Below are positions 1 through 5,197 of a stretch of DNA of 5,821 nucleotides, one piece after another. The notes beneath the pieces are model-generated. The model had not been told where the DNA came from and did no database searches. It saw only the letters and a list, made by a program, of their open reading frames with translations. Made by a program: the position numbers and the translations under genes. Position 1 is the stretch's first letter; each line of letters begins with the position of its first letter. This DNA comes from an archaeon (GTDB lineage Archaea; Thermoproteota; Bathyarchaeia; TCS64), in NCBI GenBank assembly GCA_020444005.1, contig JAHLLU010000136.1, positions 1-5,821 on the forward strand. Reading direction: 5' to 3'.

Positions 1-251
1 CCTCTGAAGCCGCCGCAGGTGCCTATGTTGATTATTAGTTCTGGTTTCCAGCGGTCTATGGCGTACTGTGTACTGGCGGCTGATTGGACTTTTGCCCATC
101 CTCCGTGCATCAGGATGACTTTTTCTCCGTTCATCTCTAACTCTGTGTATTGCCCATAGGGGTGTTCCATGTATTCTGCGTCTGGGTATATCTTGGGGAT
201 TGCCCTCCACTCGCCTTCCGCGGATACTATTACTACAAATCGTGGATTCAA
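1..251 (-). CDS. Nucleoside phosphorylase/MTA-SAH nucleosidase-like protein (5' part, runs off left edge)
   Basis: N-terminal 83 residues of a phosphorylase-superfamily protein (PNP/UDP family), probably a cytoplasmic enzyme cleaving the glycosidic bond of a purine nucleoside such as methylthioadenosine or S-adenosylhomocysteine. Visible: a first beta strand FVVIVSAEGEW (residues 5-15), a glycine-containing strand-turn ILMHGGWAKVQSA (46-58), and the hallmark IINIGTCGGF (73-82), which matches the IN-G-(S/T)-(A/C)-GG segment of the family's phosphate/ribose-binding region. The C-terminal catalytic part is outside the window, so nucleosidase and phosphorylase cannot be separated. The start is TTG at 251-249: an in-frame TAA lies at 281-279, no ATG or GTG occurs in frame between, and the first beta strand follows within four residues. 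There is no Shine-Dalgarno site; a box-A-like element lies about 25 nt upstream, fitting a leaderless mRNA. Divergent from the creatininase-family gene. Family sure; exact substrate unknown. Confidence 0.8.
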   Translation of the reverse strand, partial: MNPRFVVIVSAEGEWRAIPKIYPDAEYMEHPYGQYTELEMNGEKVILMHGGWAKVQSAASTQYAIDRWKPELIINIGTCGGFR

Positions 252-275
252 GACACATTGTATCCTGTTCTCACT

Positions 276-283
276 GATTTAAG
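276..283 (-). promoter_or_regulatory. Putative box A (TATA-like) element for the nucleosidase gene
   Basis: Reading the minus strand, CTTAAATC lies with its centre about 28 nt before the TTG start. That is the usual archaeal TATA-to-start distance if transcription begins at or just before the start codon. No Shine-Dalgarno-like sequence lies between. The match to a TATA box is only moderate and the element is inferred from position and AT content. Confidence 0.4.
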
Positions 284-300
284 CGATGCGAATAAGACAG

Positions 301-308
301 GTATATAG
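301..308 (+). promoter_or_regulatory. Putative box A (TATA) element for the creatininase-family gene
   Basis: GTATATAG is centred about 27 nt upstream of the ATG at 332, preceded by the purine-rich stretch AATAAGACAG that could serve as a BRE. With archaeal spacing, transcription would start at about 329-332, giving a leaderless or nearly leaderless mRNA. This agrees with the absence of a convincing Shine-Dalgarno site (only AGGG at 317-320, too far upstream at 11 nt). Inferred, not demonstrated. Confidence 0.5.
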
Positions 309-331
309 CCAAAATCAGGGTATAATCAGCC

Positions 332-1075
332 ATGGATACTATTCACTTAGAGAAAATGACGTGGAAAATGGTCGAGGAAGCTATAGACAATGGATACAAG
401 ACGGTTGTTATGGCTGTTGGAAGCATCGAGCAGCATGGACACCACTTGCCCCTCGCTACAGACACTTATCTGGGAGATGTGTTGGCGACCCGAATCGCAG
501 AGAAACTAGGTAAAACCCTCGTAGCTCCCACCATCAGACCCGGTTGCAGTGAACATCATATGACCTTCCCTGGAACCATCAGCATTAGCCCTGAGCTGCT
601 CATTGAGTTGCTCAAGGAAGTTTGCTTCTCACTTGACCAGCATGGATTTGAGAACATCATCATGATCCCAAGTCATGGTGGTAACTTTGGGCCAGTAGGA
701 GTTGCAGTTCAAAGCATCGCTAGTCAATTAAACGCCAATCTGATGGCTGTAACTGACCTCATGGGCTTAATCAGAGTGATGAAGGAGGGCATAATCGCTA
801 TTGGTAGACATCCTGATGCTGCTGGTGGACATGCTGGGGCAGGAGAGACCAGTATTATTCTCGCCTATAAGCCAGAGTTGGTGCGAACAGACATGTGGAA
901 AAGGGGTTACATCGGTCCATTCACAAGCAAGTATGTTCGTGAAGGCTTCAAAGCTGTAACACCTACAGGGGTTCTGGGTGATCCAATGGTTGGTACGGCT
1001 GAGGCTGGTGAGATAATTATAGACAAGGCTTCTGATATGATGGTGGAAGCCATCAAAAAGGAGCTTGAACTCTAA
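332..1075 (+). CDS. Creatininase-family metal-dependent amidohydrolase
   Basis: A 247-residue protein of the creatinine amidohydrolase/ArfB/MftE family, close to the family's usual 230-260 residues, with no signal peptide or membrane segment. Expected metal ligands are present: E33 and H35 in GSIEQHGHHLP, D44 in LATDT, H115 in PSHGGN, and the HAGAGETS segment with H167 and E172. Other family marks are HMTFPGT (76-82) and the C-terminal GVLGDP and GTAEAGE pieces. Known members hydrolyse creatinine, deformylate a pyrimidine intermediate of flavin/F420 synthesis (ArfB), or trim the mycofactocin peptide (MftE). In archaea a deformylase or uncharacterised amidohydrolase is more likely than true creatininase, but nothing here decides the substrate. 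The ATG at 332 starts right before the first conserved strand; no Shine-Dalgarno site is seen and a TATA-like element suggests a leaderless mRNA. Its stop overlaps the hisI stop by 4 nt, tail to tail. Confidence 0.88.
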   Translation: MDTIHLEKMTWKMVEEAIDNGYKTVVMAVGSIEQHGHHLPLATDTYLGDVLATRIAEKLGKTLVAPTIRPGCSEHHMTFPGTISISPELLIELLKEVCFSLDQHGFENIIMIPSHGGNFGPVGVAVQSIASQLNANLMAVTDLMGLIRVMKEGIIAIGRHPDAAGGHAGAGETSIILAYKPELVRTDMWKRGYIGPFTSKYVREGFKAVTPTGVLGDPMVGTAEAGEIIIDKASDMMVEAIKKELEL

Positions 1076-1395
1076 GCCTCAACCTGTTTGTGGAAGCAGG
1101 TTCTTTCTCCGAGGTGGCAGGCTGGACCAGTCTGCTCTACCAGATACACCAAAGAGTCGTTGTCACAGTCTGTAAGCACCTTAACTATTCGTTGGACGTT
1201 TCCACTGGTGACTCCTTTTTTCATTACTTTGCTGTGACTGCGTCTATAGTAGTGTGCCCATCCGGTCTCGAAGGTCTTCTCCAAGGCTTCCCGGTTGACA
1301 TAGGCGAGGGTTAATACCTCTAGGGTGTTTGCTTCCTGTGTGATCACAGGGAGTAAGCCCTTCATTTTCTCCCAGTCAAGTTCGTTTATCTTCAT
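1072..1395 (-). CDS. hisI: Phosphoribosyl-AMP cyclohydrolase
   Basis: Stand-alone HisI of 107 residues, which hydrolyses the adenine ring of phosphoribosyl-AMP to give ProFAR (third step of histidine synthesis). It shows the family core: [12 protein letters not shown] (27-38), YYRRS (49-53), TSGNVQRI (63-70), the acidic metal motif DCDND (76-80) and the C-terminal [12 protein letters not shown] (90-101). The zinc cysteines C77, C93 and C100 keep the family spacing of 16 and 7 residues. No HisE (PRA-PH) domain follows, so the pyrophosphohydrolase must be encoded elsewhere. Start ATG at 1395-1393 overlaps the hisF stop as ATGA; GGGGGTGA at 1413-1406, inside hisF, is a good Shine-Dalgarno site 10 nt upstream. 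Odd: the usual W-x-KGETSG segment reads MKKGVTSG (58-65), so a nearly invariant Trp and Glu are replaced. Last gene of the operon, ending inside the convergent creatininase-family gene's stop codon. Confidence 0.95.
   Translation of the reverse strand: MKINELDWEKMKGLLPVITQEANTLEVLTLAYVNREALEKTFETGWAHYYRRSHSKVMKKGVTSGNVQRIVKVLTDCDNDSLVYLVEQTGPACHLGERTCFHKQVEA
1081..1102 (+). terminator. Hairpin just after the creatininase-family stop, possible terminator
   Basis: AACCTGTTT (1081-1089), a 4-nt loop GTGG, then AAGCAGGTT (1094-1102) form a 9-bp stem, counting one U-G wobble in plus-strand RNA. It starts 5 nt after the TAA and is followed by a pyrimidine stretch CTTTCTCC rather than a real U run. 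In minus-strand RNA the same pair is a C-A mismatch, so the fold favours the creatininase-family transcript. It lies within the hisI codons for T99 to V105, so its sequence is also constrained by protein. Termination function is inferred. Confidence 0.35.
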
Positions 1396-2192
1396 ATTCT
1401 TACATTCACCCCCATCTCATCCAAGTACTGTTTAACCACCTGAACAGGATAACTCTCATAGTGAAACACTGAAGCCGCCAATGCAGCATCCGCTTTACCC
1501 TCATTGAAAGCCTCAAGGAAATGTCTAGGCTCCCCTGCACCGCCGCTAGCCACCAATGGGATGTTGACTGTGGTTGAGATAGCGTTGTTCAAAACGTTGT
1601 CATAGCCAATCTTTGTTCCATCCCTATCCATACTGGTGACTAGTAACTCACCTGCGCCAAGCTCCGCTGCCTTCTTAGCCCACTGAAGGGCATCAATGCC
1701 CATGGGTTTTCTTCCACCATATGTGTAAACCTCGAACCAGCATGATCCCTCACTGGTCTCAACTATGGTTCGGTTAGGCTCTGGGTTATAGTTGCGTTTG
1801 GCGTCAATCGCCACAACTACGCATTGGACACCGAAAACATCAGCGATCTCCGTGATCACCTCTGGGTTCTCGATTGCCGCTGTGTTTATGGCTGTCTTAT
1901 CGGCTCCGTTGCGGAGGATAACACGTACATCTTCTACGGACCTGATACCTCCACCAACCGTGAAAGGAATATCAATCTCAGATGCTACGTCTCGAACAAG
2001 CTTCTTCAGGGTATCCCTGCGTTCATGGCTCGCCGTGATATCCAAGAAAACCAGTTCATCAGCTCCATCAGCGTTATACCGCTGAGCAAGCTCAACAGGG
2101 TCTCCAGCATCGCGTAGCTCAAGGAAGTTAGTACCCTTGACGACACGCCCATCTTTAACATCAAGACAGGGGGTGATTCGTTTCGCTAACAT
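1392..2192 (-). CDS. hisF: Imidazole glycerol phosphate synthase cyclase subunit
   Basis: HisF, 266 residues, the (beta/alpha)8-barrel subunit that uses ammonia from HisH to turn PRFAR into imidazole glycerol phosphate and AICAR. Catalytic aspartates are D11 ([13 protein letters not shown]) and D130 (VVVAIDAK). The ammonia-gate residues known from Thermotoga HisF are all kept: R5, E46, K99 and the Glu at 182. Phosphate-binding loops are FTVGGGIR (77-84) and VASGGAGE (214-221), and TSMDRDGT (186-193) is typical. It exceeds bacterial HisF (about 250) mainly through a longer loop at about 133-160 ending in [10 protein letters not shown], as I recall from archaeal HisF. ATG at 2192-2190 overlaps the end of hisA by 7 nt and has GGAGG at 2204-2200, 7 nt upstream. 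It overlaps hisI as ATGA. Confidence 0.97.
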   Translation of the reverse strand: MLAKRITPCLDVKDGRVVKGTNFLELRDAGDPVELAQRYNADGADELVFLDITASHERRDTLKKLVRDVASEIDIPFTVGGGIRSVEDVRVILRNGADKTAINTAAIENPEVITEIADVFGVQCVVVAIDAKRNYNPEPNRTIVETSEGSCWFEVYTYGGRKPMGIDALQWAKKAAELGAGELLVTSMDRDGTKIGYDNVLNNAISTTVNIPLVASGGAGEPRHFLEAFNEGKADAALAASVFHYESYPVQVVKQYLDEMGVNVRI

Positions 2193-2893
2193 CGCGCCGC
2201 CTCCATCGCCGCTTTGAGGGTAAACTTTTCCAAGTAGAGGGCTTTGCCTACTACAACGGATTCTACTCCTGTTTTTGTGAGCTTTTTTATGTCTTGGATG
2301 CTGCTTACTCCGCCTGATGCGATAATCTTTGCCTTATCTGATATTCTAGCATAGGTCTCTGTGTCTGGTCCACTCATTACACCATCATGATCAATGTTAG
2401 TAACTAGGAACCGCGTATACCCCTGCTCCTTAAAGTCATCTAGGGAATCCATGAGACTATGTTCTGTGGACTCCTGCCACCCCTTGACCATCAACAAGCC
2501 TTGCTTATGATCAAGAGCGATCACAATCCGATCTGAACCATACATGGAAAGTAGTTTCTTTGCTTCATCTGGTGCCTTAATAGGCATAGAACCGAGGATA
2601 ACGCGTTTAACGCCTCCATCAAGAAGCCTTCTAGCTGTCTCGACTGTCCTGATACCGCCACCCACCTGTAATGGTACTTTTTCAGCTATCTCTAGAATAG
2701 TCTCGGTGTTGGGTTCTTTGCCTAGAGCTGCGTCCAGGTCTATGATATGCACTAAGTCAGCGCCATTGTTCTTCCACTTGTTGGCTGCCTCTGTTGGACT
2801 GGTCACAGTGTAACTTTCCTTGGTTGTGGGATCACCTTTGGTGAGCCTTACGAGTTGGTTGTCCATGATATCTATCGCTGGTATTACCTGCAT
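2186..2893 (-). CDS. hisA: ProFAR isomerase (phosphoribosylformimino-5-aminoimidazole carboxamide ribotide isomerase)
   Basis: HisA, 235 residues, a (beta/alpha)8 barrel homologous to HisF, which performs the Amadori isomerisation of ProFAR to PRFAR. Expected catalytic aspartates are D8 ([15 protein letters not shown]) and D128 (VIALDHKQG). Also visible: [23 protein letters not shown] (49-58), the phosphate loop LQVGGGIR (75-82), [13 protein letters not shown] (165-177) and IIASGGVSS (190-198). No TrpF-like (PriA) features are evident. The start is ATG at 2893-2891: it gives the canonical N-terminus and has a perfect GGAGGTGA at 2906-2899, 5 nt upstream. The frame is open to an earlier ATG at 2977, but that would add 28 residues encoded inside hisH and unlike any HisA. 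It follows hisH with a 5-nt gap and overlaps hisF by 7 nt. Confidence 0.96.
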   Translation of the reverse strand: MQVIPAIDIMDNQLVRLTKGDPTTKESYTVTSPTEAANKWKNNGADLVHIIDLDAALGKEPNTETILEIAEKVPLQVGGGIRTVETARRLLDGGVKRVILGSMPIKAPDEAKKLLSMYGSDRIVIALDHKQGLLMVKGWQESTEHSLMDSLDDFKEQGYTRFLVTNIDHDGVMSGPDTETYARISDKAKIIASGGVSSIQDIKKLTKTGVESVVVGKALYLEKFTLKAAMEAARC

Positions 2894-2898
2894 CGTGT

Positions 2899-2906
2899 TC
2901 ACCTCC
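2899..2906 (-). promoter_or_regulatory. Full-length Shine-Dalgarno site for hisA, containing the hisH stop
   Basis: The minus strand reads GGAGGTGA, an eight-base match to the 16S rRNA 3' end, 5 nt before the hisA ATG. Its final TGA is the hisH stop codon, so a ribosome ending hisH stands on the hisA ribosome-binding site. This fixes the hisA start and suggests translational coupling or reinitiation. Confidence 0.88.
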
Positions 2907-3504
2907 GGATCAGCCCCACATAGTTGCGTAGTAGGGTTGCTCCTGTTTTTCCTGATTTCTCTGGGTGGAACTGACAACCATAGATGTTATCATGTTCAAC
3001 GATTGATGTGAAAACACCTCCATACTCGGTCTCGGCTAGCGTATCCTTTCTGTTCACTGGATCAGGATAGTAGCTGTGGACGAAGTAGAAATAGCTACCA
3101 TCTGGTATTTCCTCCAGTAGTGGGCTTTCGCGAGTTGCTTTGATGGTGTTCCATCCCATGTGGGGGGTCTTTTGGTCTTGTTTGAACCGCATTATCCAGC
3201 CTCTGAGTAAACCGAGACCTCTGCCTTCAGCCTCCATACTCTGTTCAAACAATAGCTGCATCCCGAGACAACTGCCAAGAATAGGCACTCCATTGTCTAC
3301 TGCCTCAAGCACCGCATCTGCTAGTGGACTGAGCTTCTCAGCGGCGGCCCCAAAGTTTCCTACACCGGGCAACACTACGCCATCAGCTGATAGAATTTCT
3401 TCTCTTGTCTTGACTATCTCTACCTCTGCGCCGGTCTTGCGCAGCGCGTTTGTCATGCTGAAGAGGTTGCCTACGCCATAGTCTATTACTGATATTCGTG
3501 TCAT
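2899..3504 (-). CDS. hisH: Imidazole glycerol phosphate synthase glutamine amidotransferase subunit
   Basis: HisH, 201 residues, class I glutamine amidotransferase that releases ammonia from glutamine and passes it to HisF. Visible: VIDYGVGNLFSM at the N-terminus (6-17), the oxyanion-strand loop LPGVGNFGAA (45-54), the nucleophile elbow GSCLGMQLLFE with C79 (77-87), the PHMGWN segment (114-119), YFVHSYYP (140-147) and the GCQFHPEKSG motif providing H180 and E182 of the triad. Length is normal for the family. ATG at 3504-3502 overlaps the hisB stop as ATGA; the upstream AAGGGA (3515-3510) is only a weak ribosome-binding site, so translation probably depends on coupling with hisB. The HisH and HisF genes are separated by hisA, the classical order. 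It acts as a cytoplasmic HisH-HisF dimer. Confidence 0.96.
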   Translation of the reverse strand: MTRISVIDYGVGNLFSMTNALRKTGAEVEIVKTREEILSADGVVLPGVGNFGAAAEKLSPLADAVLEAVDNGVPILGSCLGMQLLFEQSMEAEGRGLGLLRGWIMRFKQDQKTPHMGWNTIKATRESPLLEEIPDGSYFYFVHSYYPDPVNRKDTLAETEYGGVFTSIVEHDNIYGCQFHPEKSGKTGATLLRNYVGLIRR

Positions 3505-4076
3505 AGTGTTCCCTTGCTGCTAGGCGCCTCAGTGCGTCGTGGGTCTATTGATGTGGCTACTCGTAAGCATCTTGCAAGTGCCTTGAATGCTGCCTCTGCT
3601 TTGTGGTGATCATTCTCACCGTACTCTACTCTGATGTGGATGTTTGCTCTTAGGCTCGTGGCTAGGCTTTCCATTAAGTGTACAATATCTTCGTTTGCCA
3701 TATCCTCAGTCATGGGGTTAACCAAACCAAGATCAACCACACTATAGGGTCTACCACCAAGGTCCAAGCTGCAACTTGCTAAACTCTCATCCATAGGCAC
3801 CGTGGCGTCAGAGAATCTTGTAATCCGCTGGTTCTGTTGAAGAGCCTGTCTGAGTGCCTCACCAAGCACCAAGGCAACGTCCTCGGCTATATGGTGCCTT
3901 AGGTCTCCAACTGCTTTGAGCTCTATGTCGATGAGACTGTGGGTTGCTAGGCTTGTAAGCATGTGGTCAAGGAACCTGATGCTTGTATTGATGTCTACTT
4001 TGCCTGAACCATCCAGGTTCACCCGGGCAGTGATATCTGTCTCACGTGTCTTGCGCGTGTACTCTGCTGTTCTCAT
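3501..4076 (-). CDS. hisB: Imidazoleglycerol-phosphate dehydratase
   Basis: Single-domain HisB (IGPD), 191 residues, which dehydrates imidazole glycerol phosphate to imidazole acetol phosphate; the family is a Mn-dependent 24-mer. Both metal-binding halves are seen: HHIAED (61-66) and, in the second repeat, HHKAEAAFKA (157-166), plus FLDHMLTSLATHS (35-47) and VPMDESLASCSLDLGGRPY (93-111). Odd: the first metal motif is usually G-D-L-x-V-D-D-HHTVED, but here it reads GDLRHHIAED, about three residues shorter and without the two aspartates before the histidines. All His and Glu ligands of the motif remain, so activity is expected. ATG at 4076-4074 overlaps the upstream HAD gene's TGA as ATGA, with GAGGG 7 nt upstream (4088-4084). 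There is no fused phosphatase domain, unlike E. coli HisB; the phosphatase role probably falls to the preceding HAD gene. Confidence 0.95.
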   Translation of the reverse strand: MRTAEYTRKTRETDITARVNLDGSGKVDINTSIRFLDHMLTSLATHSLIDIELKAVGDLRHHIAEDVALVLGEALRQALQQNQRITRFSDATVPMDESLASCSLDLGGRPYSVVDLGLVNPMTEDMANEDIVHLMESLATSLRANIHIRVEYGENDHHKAEAAFKALARCLRVATSIDPRRTEAPSSKGTL

Positions 4077-5197
4077 TTTTCTTCCCTCGCGTATAGTAAT
4101 GCGGCTGGTATCTCGTTCACTGTCGGAGCCACGATGTCACTGCCAAGCTCGATGAAGCTTTGTTTCACTTTATCGCTGCTGTGGACTGATGCATAGACTC
4201 CTGTGAAAAGTACGTCTTCGCCTGCGTTTTCGGCTGTTAGGTAATCAGCCATTGTGTCCCCGATGTAGAGAACCTTCTCTGGGTTGAATGGTTCTGCTGC
4301 TTTCTTTAGTGGGTATGGGTTTGGCTTGTGGAGGTCATTGACTCCGAGTTTTTTCTGGTCTCGTTCCACTACATCATGCCAGTACTGGCTATTTTTCGGG
4401 AACCTATCAACAATATCGCCTAATGCGTGTCTAGCCGTGTTCTCCATGCTGCCTGATGCTACCCCGAAACGTGGTCCACCGAGTATTTCCTGAAGCAGGT
4501 CTAGGGTCTCGGGTTTGATAACCACCTCATCAGCCTCAACGATACCATGCTCGACTTGGACGAACTGAGGAGGATACCCAAAGGTCTCGGTGAATAACTC
4601 TGTTCCGAGGAAAAGCTCCTCAAACAATGTGCTTACTATGCTCTCTCCGACATCAGCCCTGAACTTTAGCGCTTTTTTGATGTTTACTCCAACCTTGTCA
4701 AGCAGTAACTCGTCTACTTTCTCTATCCCAGAGGCATCCAGTTGCGTTGCAAACTCTGCTAGTTTATCGTAGAGCCCATCAACTGGTATCTCTGCCTTGA
4801 CTTTACCAGCTATACAATCGTACCGCTGCCTTGGTGAATCGTATTCGAGGCTCTCATTTGCATACTTGTTTAGCTCCACTAGCTTCTCTTCGGGGGTCTC
4901 GGCTAGTATCCGCATGATTACCGCATAGGCGTGGGTCCAATCGTTGTTGAATCCCCCTGTACGCTTGTAGGCGTGGTTCAGGGTGCTGTCGAAGATGGAC
5001 TCGGGTATCTTTGTGCCTGTGAAGGCTTCTATGATGCGCTGTGTGGTGGCTGCGATGCCTACGTTGTAGGCGTTTCGTACGTCAAGCAGTACTCCATCGC
5101 AGTCGAATACGATGGCGTCTACTCTTGCCAGTGCTTCTAGTTTGTCTTTTCTGATATATGTGGTCCCGTTGGGGTTCTCGATCTCTATGTACTTCAC
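4073..5197 (-). CDS. HAD-superfamily hydrolase, candidate histidinol-phosphate phosphatase
   Basis: A 374-residue soluble HAD phosphatase. Motif I is VFDCDGVLLD (30-39) with nucleophile D32 and acid/base D34; motif II is in GVASGS (245-250); motif III is the lysine of HKPNP (K291); motif IV is YIGDTMADY (311-319) with D314 and D318. A large cap, roughly residues 42-235 and probably mostly helical, lies between motifs I and II, far bigger than the cap of ordinary subfamily-I HADs, and about 25 residues precede motif I. Its place between hisC and hisB, with 4-nt overlaps on both sides, suggests it dephosphorylates histidinol phosphate, the one late step otherwise lacking an enzyme here. I recall a HAD subfamily (TIGR01548) proposed for this role but cannot confirm membership. 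The start is GTG at 5197-5195 with GGGAGG at 5210-5205, 7 nt upstream. Fold certain; substrate inferred. Confidence 0.85.
   Translation of the reverse strand: MKYIEIENPNGTTYIRKDKLEALARVDAIVFDCDGVLLDVRNAYNVGIAATTQRIIEAFTGTKIPESIFDSTLNHAYKRTGGFNNDWTHAYAVIMRILAETPEEKLVELNKYANESLEYDSPRQRYDCIAGKVKAEIPVDGLYDKLAEFATQLDASGIEKVDELLLDKVGVNIKKALKFRADVGESIVSTLFEELFLGTELFTETFGYPPQFVQVEHGIVEADEVVIKPETLDLLQEILGGPRFGVASGSMENTARHALGDIVDRFPKNSQYWHDVVERDQKKLGVNDLHKPNPYPLKKAAEPFNPEKVLYIGDTMADYLTAENAGEDVLFTGVYASVHSSDKVKQSFIELGSDIVAPTVNEIPAALLYAREEK

Larger units (their letters stand above)
252..331. promoter_or_regulatory. 80-nt divergent intergenic region
   Basis: This is the only real intergenic space in the window, between the nucleosidase TTG (minus) and the creatininase-family ATG (plus). 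It holds two opposed box-A-like elements, CTTAAATC at 283-276 and GTATATAG at 301-308, separated by about 17 bp. I see no convincing operator palindrome, riboswitch or RNA gene. No ribosome-binding site is evident for either gene. Confidence 0.6.

Noticed and set aside
321..326. TATAAT as a bacterial -10 box
   Set aside because: It lies only 5 nt before the ATG and has no TTGACA-like box about 17 nt upstream; the earlier GTATATAG fits archaeal spacing better.
286..513. A 75-codon plus-strand frame overlapping the start of the creatininase-family gene
   Set aside because: It is out of frame with the clearly conserved GSIEQHGHHLP protein, and its translation (rich in Gly, Arg, Trp) has no family character.
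1055..1059. T5 run on the minus strand shortly after hisI as an operon terminator
   Set aside because: Five Ts encoded by Lys codons of the opposing gene are too short and too common to call a terminator.
1090..2117. Open frames on the plus strand across hisI and hisF
   Set aside because: They are antisense to intact conserved enzymes, have no recognisable motifs and no ribosome-binding context; they are composition shadows.
2894..2977. A 28-residue N-terminal extension of HisA from an upstream ATG
   Set aside because: It lies inside hisH coding sequence, has no HisA-like content, and the ATG at 2893 has a perfect Shine-Dalgarno site and gives the canonical [10 protein letters not shown] start.
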